Below, piece by piece: positions 36,511-45,505 of a DNA stretch of 64,000 nucleotides; the first letter of the stretch is position 1, and each line of letters begins with the position of its first letter. The notes under the pieces are model-generated. The model ran no database searches. It saw only the letters and a list, made by a program, of their open reading frames with translations, and had not been told where the DNA came from. Both the position numbers and the translations under genes were made by a program. Source of the DNA: Rhodococcus sp. OK302 (GTDB taxonomy: Bacteria > Actinomycetota > Actinomycetes > Mycobacteriales > Mycobacteriaceae); contig NZ_NPJZ01000001.1 of the NCBI RefSeq assembly GCF_002245895.1, positions 5,347,001 to 5,411,000 on the forward strand, in the 5' to 3' direction.

Positions 36511-37629
36511 TCAGCGTTTACGCAGTCGCCACAGCGACGTCGTTTCACGCGCGCGAGCCGCATGGAGTGCGTCAGTTCGATCGCTCACTTTCGCGTGGGT
36601 CGGTTTGACGTCGACACGGTCGATCACCGTCAAGCCGCCCGCCGCGATCATCGCGTGCAGTTCCGATCGGGTGCGCAGGCCAAGGTGCTCGGCTATATCG
36701 GAAAGAATCAGCCACGCCTCTCCGTCGTCCTCGAGGTGCGCTGCTACGCCGGTCAGGAAGCCGTTCAGCATTGCTCCGGCCGGATCGTAAATCGCGTATT
36801 CGATGGGCGACGTTGCCTTGGCCGGAATCCACGGAGGGTTGCAAACGACTAGAGGCGCAACACCTTCCGGAAACAGATCAGCTTCCACTACCGTCACCTG
36901 ATCGCTGTACCCCAGCGCGTCGAGGTTGGTGCGTGCGCACTGCAAAGCGCGAGGATCCTGATCCGTCGCAACTACTGCTTTGACACCGCGGCGGGCAAGT
37001 ACAGCCGCCAGCACCCCGGTGCCGGTTCCGATATCGAAGGCCAGCTCAGTCGATGGCAGCGGCGCCGCGGCCACCAGATCGATGTACTCACCACGCGCCG
37101 GCGAGAACACTCCGAATGCGGGATGAATCCGCGCATCCAATGCGGGAATCAGCACACCCTTGCGATTCCACTCGTGAGCACCGACGGCACCCAGCAAATC
37201 GCGAAGTGCCCGCACCGACGGCTGATCGGTGACCCCGAATGCCTCCGTGAATGCCTCTTTTGCATCGGGCGCACGACGAAGCGGAATCGTGAGGTCCGCG
37301 TCGAGAGGAATCAGGAGCATGCCGAGAATCTGGGCGCGACGCCCCTGAGCCTGACGGTGAAGGTGAAAAGCTTGCGCCGGATCGTCCGATCCGCGACGTG
37401 GTTTGCGATCGATCCGCGACGCAATCGCCTGAGACAGTTGGCGCGCGTTGTGGAAATCGCCGCGCCACAGGAGAGCTGTTCCCTCACAGGCCAATCGATA
37501 GGCGTCGTCGGCCTTCATAGTGTCGTTGGCGACCATCACGCGCTTGGGTGCCGGCGCCCCACTGGTGGAACCCCAGAGCGCACGGTGCTCGGTGTCGTTC
37601 TCGGTCCACACAACATACTGTTCGGTCAT
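36511..37629 (-). CDS. Class I SAM-dependent methyltransferase (HemK/RlmG-like)
   Basis: 372 aa. The catalytic domain (about 165-372) has SAM-binding FDIGTGTGVLAAVLARRG, then ATDQDPRALQ and the NPPW motif (VVCNPPWIP). NPPY/NPPW marks N-methylation of amide or adenine groups, as in HemK (PrmC) and RlmF/RlmG-type enzymes. The N-terminal 160 residues are a distinct domain with no obvious match. The ATG at 37629 (MTEQYVVW) has GGAAGGG five bases before it; a further ATG at 37653 lacks a ribosome-binding site. Confidence 0.85.
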   Translation of the reverse strand: MTEQYVVWTENDTEHRALWGSTSGAPAPKRVMVANDTMKADDAYRLACEGTALLWRGDFHNARQLSQAIASRIDRKPRRGSDDPAQAFHLHRQAQGRRAQILGMLLIPLDADLTIPLRRAPDAKEAFTEAFGVTDQPSVRALRDLLGAVGAHEWNRKGVLIPALDARIHPAFGVFSPARGEYIDLVAAAPLPSTELAFDIGTGTGVLAAVLARRGVKAVVATDQDPRALQCARTNLDALGYSDQVTVVEADLFPEGVAPLVVCNPPWIPAKATSPIEYAIYDPAGAMLNGFLTGVAAHLEDDGEAWLILSDIAEHLGLRTRSELHAMIAAGGLTVIDRVDVKPTHAKVSDRTDALHAARARETTSLWRLRKR

Positions 37630-37781
37630 CAAAGCCCTTCCGGCGTCGGACATGGAGCGGATAGGGCGTTCGACGCACTACGGCCGGTCTACCAGCTCGT
37701 GTGTTCCAGTTCTGCACATCTGCTTGTCTGGTGTCCACACTAGCTGGGACCGGCCGAGTTTCCGACGTTGCGCGCGCAGTA

Positions 37782-38906
37782 TCAGTTCTGCTTGTGCGAC
37801 TGAACAGCCTTCGCGATACGTGCCTCAGCGACGGCATCTGCTGCGTCGCCGGCAAGGATTCCGTCGGCCTTCGCCTTGGCGAAGATCTCCGTCACCGTGT
37901 CGAAGATCTTCTCGACCTGATCCTTGACCTGCTGCGCTGTAAGGTCTTTCAGCTCGCCCGCTACCTGAATGAGGCCGCCGCCATTTGCCACATAATCGGG
38001 AACCCACGTGATGCCACGCTCGCTCAGAATGGACTCGATCTCAGGCACTGTGAGCTGGTTGTTGGCTGCGCCGCAGATCACGTCGGCAGTGATTGAACGG
38101 GCCGAGGCGTCGGTGAGCGTCGCCCCCATCGCACACGGTGCGTACACATCGAGATCAGCGTCGATGACGCTGTCCACGATCTTCACCGACGGGAAGTCAG
38201 TCTTCACGCGGTCCAGTGCTGCCGCGTTCACATCTGTTGCCAGTACGCTCGCGCCGTCGGCCAGGAGAAGTTTGATGAGCTCGTAGCCGACCTTGCCGGT
38301 GCCCTCGACGCCCACGGTCTTGCCTGCGAGACTCCGCGAACCCCAGTGCGCCTGCGCTGCCGCCACCATGGACTGGAAGACGCCCAGCGCGGTCATCGGG
38401 GCGCTGTCGCCCGAGCCGCCGACCTTCGCATTGCGGCCCACCACAAAGTCGGTTCCGCGACCGATCACGTCGAGGTCGTCCGAGTTGGTTCCCACGTCGC
38501 CGGCCGTGATGTAGCGACCGCCCAGAGTCTGAACGAACTTTGCGTAGGCACCGAGCAATCTTTCGGACTTCACCGTTGCCGGGTCGCCGATGATGACGGC
38601 CTTTCCACCACCAAGATCGACGCCCGCAATTGCGGCCTTGTAGGTCATGCCCCGCGAGAGCCTCAAAACATCTGTGACAGCGGCAGACTCGTCTGCGTAC
38701 GGGTAGAAACGAGTTCCGCCGAGCGCCGGACCCAGCGTCGTGGAATGAATCGCAACAATCGCCTTGAGTCCGCTCTCCGGATCCTGGAAGAAGCTCACCT
38801 GCTCATGCGGATAGTTGCGCAAGTAATCTGCGCGGTCGAACACGCCGGCACTGTCGTCAGAATTGTGGGTAGCAACAGAGTTCACAGGCTCGGCGGTGAG
38901 AGTCAT
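37782..38906 (-). CDS. Leucine/valine dehydrogenase (Glu/Leu/Phe/Val dehydrogenase family)
   Basis: 374 aa. Substrate side: GPALGGTRFYPYAD, the catalytic lysine in MTYKAAIAGVDLGGGKA. NAD-binding domain: TVGVEGTGKVGYELIKLL. It deaminates branched-chain (or phenylalanine-like) amino acids to 2-oxoacids with NAD; the precise amino acid cannot be set from sequence. The product could feed a branched-chain 2-oxoacid dehydrogenase such as that at 13762-16858. GGAAAGG lies upstream of the ATG at 38906; an in-frame ATG at 38948 is less likely. An Lrp-type regulator is transcribed divergently. Confidence 0.88.
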   Translation of the reverse strand: MTLTAEPVNSVATHNSDDSAGVFDRADYLRNYPHEQVSFFQDPESGLKAIVAIHSTTLGPALGGTRFYPYADESAAVTDVLRLSRGMTYKAAIAGVDLGGGKAVIIGDPATVKSERLLGAYAKFVQTLGGRYITAGDVGTNSDDLDVIGRGTDFVVGRNAKVGGSGDSAPMTALGVFQSMVAAAQAHWGSRSLAGKTVGVEGTGKVGYELIKLLLADGASVLATDVNAAALDRVKTDFPSVKIVDSVIDADLDVYAPCAMGATLTDASARSITADVICGAANNQLTVPEIESILSERGITWVPDYVANGGGLIQVAGELKDLTAQQVKDQVEKIFDTVTEIFAKAKADGILAGDAADAVAEARIAKAVQSHKQN

Positions 38907-39124
38907 TGTGGGATAGACCTTTCCGAAGGACGTTCGTGGCACAGACATGAGATCGAGTGCGAATCACCACTGGGTACAGTCATCATCGGAAGTCGAGAGA
39001 AGGTCCCACTGAGCAATTCGTGAGACCAATGCTCTTCCCGAGGTACGATTTGGTCAATACAAAACTCTTGAACTAATCAATTCGATCATCCAGTGACCGG
39101 CATCACTCAGAAGAGGTTCGCAAA

Positions 39125-39637
39125 ATGCTCAGCATCGACAAGCTCGACGTCCAGTTGCTCGGATTGCTCAGCAAGGACTCGAGGATGAGTGTGGCCGAGT
39201 TGGCCAACTCTTTGGGCGTAGCCCGGAACACCGTGCAAGCCCGAATGAAGCGCATGGAATCCAGCGGGATTCTCACCGGATTCCGCCCGAATCTCGATCT
39301 CCCCGAAGTGGGCATTCCCATCCAGGCGTTTGTGGGCCTCGAACTGGAACAGGGCAAGATCAGCGCGATCGCGAAGAGCCTTGCCGAGCTACCCGAGGTG
39401 ATCGAAATTCACGCCACAACCGGACGCGAAGATCTCCTGGTGCGCGTCGCCACCTCCACCCACGCTGCCCTGCAGAAGTTGGCGGAGCAGATCGTCAGCC
39501 TGCCCGGCGTCACGCATTCCACCACCACGATTGCGCTCACCAACCCACTTCCCTACCGGATTCAGCCGTTGCTCGAGCACCTCACCAATGACGCCGGCTG
39601 GGGTCGCTCCACGGCCTACCCGCGGCAGCAGGACTGA
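39125..39637 (+). CDS. Lrp/AsnC family regulator
   Basis: 170 aa. HTH (SIDKLDVQLLGLLSKDSRMS, recognition helix in LGVARNTVQARMKRM, about 3-55) and AsnC/RAM domain (about 65-150). It is transcribed away from the leucine/valine dehydrogenase, and the 218-bp intergenic region is AT-rich, as expected for Lrp-type binding. It is a good candidate activator of the dehydrogenase in response to branched-chain amino acids. Confidence 0.92.
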   Translation: MLSIDKLDVQLLGLLSKDSRMSVAELANSLGVARNTVQARMKRMESSGILTGFRPNLDLPEVGIPIQAFVGLELEQGKISAIAKSLAELPEVIEIHATTGREDLLVRVATSTHAALQKLAEQIVSLPGVTHSTTTIALTNPLPYRIQPLLEHLTNDAGWGRSTAYPRQQD

Positions 39638-39683
39638 GACGCGCGGTCGCGACGACGCTTCGTAGTGCAGTAGTTTTGTCGTT

Positions 39684-40145
39684 ATGAGTGAAATTCAGGG
39701 ACAGCGCATCGCGTTCATTCAGGCGACGTGGCATCGCAACATCGTCGACCGTGCACGCGATGGATTCACCGACGAGATCGTAGGTTTGGGTTACCCCCGC
39801 GATTCTGTCGATTTCTTCGAGGTTCCCGGAGCATTCGAGATCCCGCTGCATGCTCGCCGTTTGGCGCAGACAGGCCGCTACCAGGCCATTGTTGCTGCAG
39901 GTCTCGTCGTTGACGGTGGAATCTACCGCCACGATTTTGTTGCGACGGCCGTCATCGACGGTTTGATGCGCGTGCAGTTGGACACCGACGTTCCGGTCTT
40001 CTCTGTCGTCCTGACGCCGCATAACTTCCATGAGCATGCTGAGCATGTCGACTACTTCAGCACCCATTTCGTGAAGAAGGGCGCCGAAGCTGCTCGCGCT
40101 GCAGACGCCACGGTCAAGTCTTTGAAGGCCCTGCCCACCAGCTAA
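39684..40145 (+). CDS. ribH2: Lumazine synthase, RibH2-type
   Basis: 153 aa. The active-site segments are FFEVPGAFEIPLHA and VDGGIYRHDFVATAVIDG (with the catalytic His in YRHDF), then FSVVLTPHNFHEHAEHVDYF. This sequence form, with FIQATWHRNIVDRARDGF at the start and no riboflavin operon neighbours, matches the RibH2 (Brucella-type) enzymes rather than the housekeeping RibH. It condenses ribitylaminouracil with dihydroxybutanone phosphate to 6,7-dimethyl-8-ribityllumazine. It stands alone with its own terminator. Confidence 0.9.
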   Translation: MSEIQGQRIAFIQATWHRNIVDRARDGFTDEIVGLGYPRDSVDFFEVPGAFEIPLHARRLAQTGRYQAIVAAGLVVDGGIYRHDFVATAVIDGLMRVQLDTDVPVFSVVLTPHNFHEHAEHVDYFSTHFVKKGAEAARAADATVKSLKALPTS

Positions 40146-40157
40146 TCGTTCCAACGT

Positions 40158-40197
40158 CTCGCTGAGTCGGATCCCCTCCGACTCGGCGAGATTTTTT
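40158..40197 (+). terminator. rho-independent terminator
   Basis: Stem of 14 bp (40158-40171, CTCGCTGAGTCGGA, pairing with 40177-40190, one G:T) followed by a run of six T residues (40192-40197). It ends the lumazine synthase transcript. Confidence 0.93.
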
Positions 40198-40375
40198 GTG
40201 TTTATCGAGGGATAACCAACCTCGACTGGGGTTAGCGACAAAGTCAGAAGTGTTCCGAACGCCCCAAATCATGAGCTCGCTGAAGCGACGTTCAAGTCGT
40301 ACACACGCCATACCACGCGCTGACGTTCCAATCTTATGCTTTTACCTACCACCGCACCGGCCCTCCGCTGACCCC

Positions 40376-40424
40376 GAAGAAGAAGAAGAAGAAGACGAAG
40401 GGAAGAAGGGAAGAAGGGAAGAAG
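40376..40424. repeat. purine-rich microsatellite
   Basis: Six GAA triplets (40376-40393), GAC, GAAG, then three copies of the octamer GGAAGAAG (40401-40424). It lies in the 3' non-coding part of the tnpB element. A purine-only strand of this length is a polymorphic slippage target. Confidence 0.9.
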
Positions 40425-40437
40425 GCTCAGCCCCCGT

Positions 40438-40722
40438 TCATAGTGAGTGTTTTGTGCACTCTCCATGAGTGACCGGATTGCCCCGGCCACGATCACCACC
40501 ATGTGGCGTTCCCGCGGCAATACCCTCAGCCTGCCGAGAGGCAGGTCTTACGCTTGGTTTCCGTCGGGCTTCTTTACCGTCTCGTCCGCAACTCGCCGAA
40601 GACGCGCCAACCCCAACACTCGCTGCAAGGGCAGCGAGGTTCAGAGCAGCATTGTGATCACGATCGCTGCGGAAACCGCACGCATCGCAGGTGAACACCC
40701 GAACCTTCAACGGCAGTTTGGC
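40438..40722 (-). pseudogene. tnpB C-terminal fragment (split by ISL3)
   Basis: This is the 3' part of the tnpB gene cut by the ISL3 element. It carries the second half of the zinc finger, FTCDACGF, then DRDHNAALNLAALAA, with the third catalytic Asp of the RuvC-like nuclease. Joined across the 8-bp duplication it continues the N-terminal part in frame as VVKAKLPLKVRVFTCDACGF. The C-terminal 65-residue tail is Arg/Gly-rich. An in-frame ATG inside the ISL3 end would allow a short fusion peptide, but it has no catalytic capacity. Confidence 0.9.
40715..40722. repeat. ISL3 target-site duplication, left copy
   Basis: AGTTTGGC, identical to 42181-42188 on the other side of the element. Eight bases is the duplication length expected for ISL3-family insertions. 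Confidence 0.97.
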
Positions 40723-42180
40723 GGCTCTTCCGTTTCTAGAGTGCATTGATTGATTCCCGGAGCTGACCCGAGTGAATCAGTGACCGCAAGATGTAGTGAT
40801 CGAGATTGCGGAAACCCAGCGCGATACCTCGTAGATACTCGAGCCGGCCGTTGATCGCCTCGACAGGACCATTCGATGCACCGGTATCGAAGTAGGCCAG
40901 GATCTCCTTCCGCCGTTTCCAGAGACTGCGACCGAGCTGAGCCAACTCCGCAAGTTCCTTCGGGACACCGGATTTGATGCGATTGAGGACCTTGTACATC
41001 GCCAACTTCCCCGCCCGCTTGTCCGAATCAGCGTACGCGGCAACAAGTTCCTGGTAGACGCGTTCGGTGACCTCGACATCGATGTGTTCCTCGTCCGCGA
41101 ACACCGCCTCAAGTCGCGCATTCTGTTTGTCGGTACGCAACGTCTCTCGGGTCAGCAGCACCCGTTTGATGCCGTACAACGGGTCACCGGACCGGCCGCG
41201 GTGACCGAGCGTGACCTGCTGGACCCGCTGCCGACACACGGTCAACTTCTCCGCAGCCAAGTGCACTACGTGGAAGGGATCCATCACCGTCCTGGCCTGC
41301 GACAATACGTCTTTGGCGGCCGAGTGGTAGCCGGCGAACCCATCCATCGACACGATCTTCACCCGGTCCCGAAACACCTGATCACGCTCACGCAGCCAGT
41401 CCTTGAGCGCCGCAGCGGAACGGCCGGGAACCATGTCGAGCAACCGGGCCGGGCCGGTACCGTCGATGACCGGAGTCAGGTCCACGATCACCGTCACAAA
41501 GCTCGGATCACCTTGCCCGCGTACATGTTTCCACTTGTGTTCGTCCACACCCAGGACCCGAACTCTGTCGAGGTGGCCGGGCTGGTCGTAGACCAGGTGC
41601 CGGACCGTGGACAGGGCGAGGGAGTTCACCACGTCCCAACTCAACCCCAACGCCGTGGCCACCGCCGAAACCGGCATCTTGTCGCAGGCGAGGCGTCCGA
41701 GGATCCAGCCGGCGGTCCGGCGGGTGGTGCAGGCTTTCGAGGCGGCCACCGTGTCGATGCGTTGACGGAACACCGCCACCTCGCAGGCATCGTTGCCGCA
41801 GGTGAATCGGGGTAGCCGGATGTGAAGGCGGGTGGGATGACCGACGACGGGGAGGTCGGCGAGGGTGCGGGTGACGTGGTCGCGGAGTCGGCCAGGTTTG
41901 CCGCAGGACGGGCACGTCGGGTCGTGTTCGACGGGTCTGCATTCGATGTGGGTGAAGCGTTCGGCGATGGCGGCGCCGGTGATGGTGACGCCGAGTTCGA
42001 CGGTTCGGCAGATGGTGTCGGCGACGAGGTTAGTAGTCTGGTTCATGGGTCCTGTGGTGTGTTCGGATTCGGTGTAGGAACCTTCATCCTCACATCCCAG
42101 GACCCTCTGTATGCCTCTACATCTTGTGTCTGCTCGGATCACCGGAAATCGAGTTCATGCACTCCGGATCCGGAACAGCC
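40723..42180 (-). mobile_element. ISL3-family insertion sequence, complete
   Basis: 1458 bp. The left end begins GGCTCTTCCGTTTCTAGAGT and the right end, read inward, begins GGCTGTTCCGGATCCGGAGT; both continue with GTGCAT and share CCGG further in, giving imperfect terminal inverted repeats. The ends are flanked by the 8-bp direct repeat AGTTTGGC. The element contains one transposase gene on the minus strand. The insertion is in tnpB. Both ends and the transposase appear intact, so it may still be mobile. Confidence 0.95.
40736..42046 (-). CDS. ISL3 family transposase
   Basis: 436 aa. An N-terminal zinc-finger region (CPSCGKPGRLRDH ... FTCGNDACEV) is followed by an HTH (LGLSWDVVNSLALSTVRHLV) and the DDE nuclease: LGVDEHKWKH (first Asp), VSMDGFAGYHSAAKDVLSQA (second Asp) and GPVEAINGRLEYLRGIALGF (the Glu). 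The frame is uninterrupted. The start is ATG at 42046 (MNQTTNLVADTI); the longer frame to 42142 runs into the element end. Confidence 0.93.
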   Translation of the reverse strand: MNQTTNLVADTICRTVELGVTITGAAIAERFTHIECRPVEHDPTCPSCGKPGRLRDHVTRTLADLPVVGHPTRLHIRLPRFTCGNDACEVAVFRQRIDTVAASKACTTRRTAGWILGRLACDKMPVSAVATALGLSWDVVNSLALSTVRHLVYDQPGHLDRVRVLGVDEHKWKHVRGQGDPSFVTVIVDLTPVIDGTGPARLLDMVPGRSAAALKDWLRERDQVFRDRVKIVSMDGFAGYHSAAKDVLSQARTVMDPFHVVHLAAEKLTVCRQRVQQVTLGHRGRSGDPLYGIKRVLLTRETLRTDKQNARLEAVFADEEHIDVEVTERVYQELVAAYADSDKRAGKLAMYKVLNRIKSGVPKELAELAQLGRSLWKRRKEILAYFDTGASNGPVEAINGRLEYLRGIALGFRNLDHYILRSLIHSGQLRESINAL

Positions 42181-42188
42181 AGTTTGGC
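42181..42188. repeat. ISL3 target-site duplication, right copy
   Basis: AGTTTGGC, identical to 40715-40722. It is the base sequence of the original tnpB target. Confidence 0.97.
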
Positions 42189-43415
42189 TTTCACTACCGA
42201 ACAGTTCGAGCAGGTCTTACTCGACGGAAACCACCGATCCGCCACCACAAGGCCGGTACCGGTCCAATCGGTTTTGTAGGTGACTTGGCGCCGGATCTCG
42301 CCGAGCGCCGCATCATGCAACGCGCGATTCAGGCCCTTCTTGTAGGCGCCACCGGATCGGGTCATCCCGGCGACATTCAAATCTTCGACAACGACGGTGT
42401 CGAATTCCTCGACCAGTCGGGTGGTCAGCTTGTGAAGATAATCGCGGCGACCATTCGTGATCCGGGCGTGCACCCGCCGAACCTTGACCTGGGTGCGTAG
42501 CCACCGCTTCGACGGTTGTTGGTCGGTACGCCGGTCCGGGCCCGTGCGCCGCGAGGCTTGACGTTGCAACCGACGCAACGACTTCGCCTGCTTGCGTGCA
42601 TGTTTCGGCCTCTCGATCATCTCACCGGTGGAGAGAACCGCGAGGTGTTTCACTCCCACGTCTACCCCGACTACGGTGCCCGCGTCTCTGCCGCCGCCGC
42701 CGGAACGTAAGGGCGGAAGTGCACGCGACGGGATGATGGTTTCGACTGAAAACGACACCTGCCACCGTCCCCGACGAAACGAGATCGTTGCAGACCGGAT
42801 CCGCGCGGACCCGGAAACGGTTTTGCGCGCCAGTTTCCGGGTGGACTCCGCTGTCCTGACGACCCCGATTCTGGGAAGTTGGACGTGACGGCGATCATCA
42901 CCACCGGTCACCAGCCCGAAACTTCCTGTCGTGAACCGGCACGAAAGGACCGCCCGTTTACTCTTGAAACGGGGAAACCCCATCGAACCTTTTCGTTTCC
43001 CCGTACGCGCGTCCCACCAGTTCCACAATGCCGCAATACAGTTAGCGATCCCGGAACTGTACGCCTCTTTCGAATTCTCCGGCCACCACACCTGCCCCGA
43101 CTCCGGGTTGACCGCCACCACATCTTTGACAGTGTTCCAGTGTTTACGCAGACCGGAAGCAGACCACGACATCGCCGGCGTCAGCGCTGTAACTGGGATG
43201 TCATAGGACTTTTCTGCAGTGCGTTGGTCCAGGTTCGCTGCAACGTGTGACAGCGCCCAGTTGTAGGCGAAACGTTGTGCCCCGCAATGCGACCGCAATA
43301 CATTGACCTGAGCTGGGGTTGGATCAAGCACATAGACGAACGCTCGTGTAACCGACCTTGACGGCGGATCTCCCAGCTCCAGAGAGGACGTCACACCTAC
43401 GGACATATTCTGCAT
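42181..43415 (-). pseudogene. tnpB: tnpB N-terminal fragment (split by ISL3)
   Basis: 411 residues up to the junction. It opens with FVYVLDPTPAQVNVLRSHCG (typical TnpB start) and contains the first catalytic Asp in GVDVGVKHLAVLS and the Glu in VVVEDLNVAGM. The zinc finger begins CSNC just before the junction. The frame runs on for a few residues into ISL3 and stops. Removing the insertion and one copy of AGTTTGGC gives 1512 bp, exactly 504 codons with stop, confirming that a single ISL3 insertion inactivated the gene. Start uncertain (43415 or 43406). Confidence 0.92.
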
Positions 43416-43641
43416 CGGCTCCCCCAGCGTCAGTCAAGTCGGCATCACCCGACATTAGAAAGGTACAACGGTCCACCGACACAAATGCCTCGACAGGTTT
43501 GAAACCAAACAGAGGCACCATCCCCGTGGCATATGCGGGACGCAGCTCAGCCACCCCCTCCATGGCTGAGCCGCATCCTGCCGCAGTCCATACCAAAATC
43601 CCCGCCACGAGCAATCGCACAACCCCCGTTGACGCTCGCAT
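43324..43641 (-). pseudogene. small lipoprotein, probably truncated by the tnpB element
   Basis: 105 residues. The lipoprotein signal is clear (RLLVAGILVWTAAGCGSAMEG, cut here at 20 residues as LLVAGILVWTAAGCGSAMEG). The mature part (FGFKPVEAFVSVDRCTFLMS) resembles the small DUF3558-like lipoproteins of mycolic-acid bacteria. The frame ends shortly after entering the region that also encodes the tnpB start (43415), so the native C-terminus was probably replaced when the element arrived. Confidence 0.55.
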
Positions 43642-43819
43642 CGCTCCCCCTTCGATATGGACTCACTATATTTGATGCGCCCAAACCCCAATCGGTTCCG
43701 CAACCGACAAAATCCCAGGTCCCGAGGGTCTGTTCGCTTCCAGCGCACCTGCAGCGATTGACGACGCTCGCAGCAGTCGCATACTGGAGTGGTTGACCAC
43801 AACTTCGGGAGGGCACCGC

Positions 43820-45496
43820 GTGAGCACACCGAAAGCACCTGCCAAACCAGCGATCCTCAGTGTCGACGACGATCCTGGGGTTTCCCGCGCCGTTGTCCGT
43901 GACCTTCGCAAGCGGTACGGCGAGAAATACCGGATCATTCGTGCTGAATCCGGCGATCAAGCTCTCGAAACTCTTCGAGAAATGAAGCTGCGCGGAGACT
44001 CGGTCGCTGTCATCGTTGCGGACTACCGTATGCCCGGTTTGAGCGGAATCGAATTCCTCGAACAGGCAATGGATCTCTATCCCGTCGCTCGACGCGTCCT
44101 ACTCACTGCCTATGCCGATACCGACGCCGCGATCGACGCCATCAACGTCGTGGATCTCGACCACTACCTCCTCAAGCCATGGGATCCACCGGAAGAGAAG
44201 CTCTATCCGGTGATCGACGCGCTCCTGGACGCATGGGCGAGTTCCAGCCATCATCCTGAGGAGGAAACGAAAGTCGTCGGCCATCGCTGGTCCGGACGAT
44301 CCTCCGATGTTCGAGAGTTCTTGGCGCGCAATCAACTTGCATATCGGTGGTACATGTCGGACGAGCCCGAAGGGCAACGCCTTCTCTCCGCTGCCGACGT
44401 CGACGAACTGAGTCTTCCGATCGTCATCGCACCCAATGGTGATGTTCTCGTCGAGCCGACAGACGCCGAACTCGCCGACAAACTCGGACTGAGCACAACC
44501 CTGTCCGAGGACTTCTACGATTTGGTCGTTATCGGCGGTGGGCCAGCCGGATTGGGTGCCGCACTGTACGGAGCTTCCGAAGGCCTGCGAACAGTACTCA
44601 TCGAACGACGAGCAACGGGTGGTCAGGCTGGCCAGAGCTCGCGTATCGAGAACTATTTGGGGTTCCCCGACGGCGTATCGGGAGCTCAGTTGGCTGATCG
44701 CGCGCGTAGGCAGGCAACAAAGTTCGGCGCCGAAGTCATCACTGCCCGCGATGTCACGGGTCTCGAAATCAACGGCTCTGCCCGCACGGTTCGTTTCGAC
44801 GACGGTACGTCCGTCGACGCGCATTCCGTCATCTTGGCGACGGGTGTTTCCTACCGTCAACTTTCGGCTCCGGGACTCGACACCTTCACCGGTAGAGGCG
44901 TCTACTACGGATCTGCCGTCACCGAAGCTGCTCGCTGCAGTGAACAAGACGTTTACATCGTGGGTGGCGCCAACTCGGCAGGTCAAGCAGCCGTCTATCT
45001 TTCACGCGGTGCACGCTCGGTCACCATCCTCATTCGAGGCGCATCTCTCGAAGCATCCATGTCTTACTACCTGATTCAACAGATCGAGAAGAATCCGAAG
45101 ATCTCCGTTCGCGCCTGCACCGAAGTTATCGGAGCGGAGGGCGACGATCATCTCGAACGAATCACCCTGCTGAATAGAGCAACTGGCGAAGAATCGACCG
45201 TCGACGCACAATGGCTGTTCATCTTCATCGGCGCTGCCCCACTGACGGATTGGCTGGAGGATGTAGTCGTAAGAGACCGCCTCGGGTTCATCCTCGCCGG
45301 CCCCGACCTTGCTTCCGAAGGCGTCACGCCACAAGGTTGGCCGCTCGACCGCGCACCCCATCACCTCGAAACCAGTGTCCCCGGAGTCTTTGTCGCCGGC
45401 GACGTCCATGCCGAATCAGCCAAACGGGTCGCGTCGGCTGTCGGCGAAGGAGCGATGGCCGTGATGTTCGTCCACCGCTATCTCGCTCAACAATAG
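43820..45496 (+). CDS. Response regulator fused to thioredoxin reductase-like FAD/NAD(P) oxidoreductase
   Basis: 558 aa. Residues about 10-135: CheY-like receiver with the phosphoacceptor Asp68 in VIVADYRMPG. About 160-230: a thioredoxin/glutaredoxin-like segment (Trx-fold, no CxxC). About 235-558: thioredoxin-reductase-like flavoprotein with FAD loop VVIGGGPAGLGAALYG, NAD(P) loop YIVGGANSAGQAAVYLSRGA and C-terminal FAD motif GVFVAGDVH. The CxxC redox pair of true thioredoxin reductase is absent: the equivalent stretch reads YYGSAVTEAARC. It is probably a flavin-based sensor or effector whose output is tuned by phosphorylation. The GTG at 43820 follows GGGAGGG. The cognate kinase gene follows 9 bp later. 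Confidence 0.9.
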   Translation: MSTPKAPAKPAILSVDDDPGVSRAVVRDLRKRYGEKYRIIRAESGDQALETLREMKLRGDSVAVIVADYRMPGLSGIEFLEQAMDLYPVARRVLLTAYADTDAAIDAINVVDLDHYLLKPWDPPEEKLYPVIDALLDAWASSSHHPEEETKVVGHRWSGRSSDVREFLARNQLAYRWYMSDEPEGQRLLSAADVDELSLPIVIAPNGDVLVEPTDAELADKLGLSTTLSEDFYDLVVIGGGPAGLGAALYGASEGLRTVLIERRATGGQAGQSSRIENYLGFPDGVSGAQLADRARRQATKFGAEVITARDVTGLEINGSARTVRFDDGTSVDAHSVILATGVSYRQLSAPGLDTFTGRGVYYGSAVTEAARCSEQDVYIVGGANSAGQAAVYLSRGARSVTILIRGASLEASMSYYLIQQIEKNPKISVRACTEVIGAEGDDHLERITLLNRATGEESTVDAQWLFIFIGAAPLTDWLEDVVVRDRLGFILAGPDLASEGVTPQGWPLDRAPHHLETSVPGVFVAGDVHAESAKRVASAVGEGAMAVMFVHRYLAQQ

Positions 45497-45505
45497 GGAG
45501 ATTCG

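Larger units (their letters stand above)
40263..43420 (-). mobile_element. IS1341-type tnpB element interrupted by ISL3 (boundaries approximate)
   Basis: A single tnpB reading frame (43415 down to 40438 once the ISL3 insertion is removed) with no tnpA, i.e. a standalone tnpB element. At its 3' side, on the minus strand, there is a conserved-looking hairpin TCGCT-GA-AGCGA (40277-40288 on +) typical of the right end and of the 3' end of the guide RNA of such elements. Neither outer end is sharply defined. Because IS605-type elements leave no target duplication, the limits given are estimates. Confidence 0.5.

Noticed and set aside
40376-40424. CRISPR-like array
   Set aside because: Repeats are simple 3- and 8-bp tandem units without spacers.
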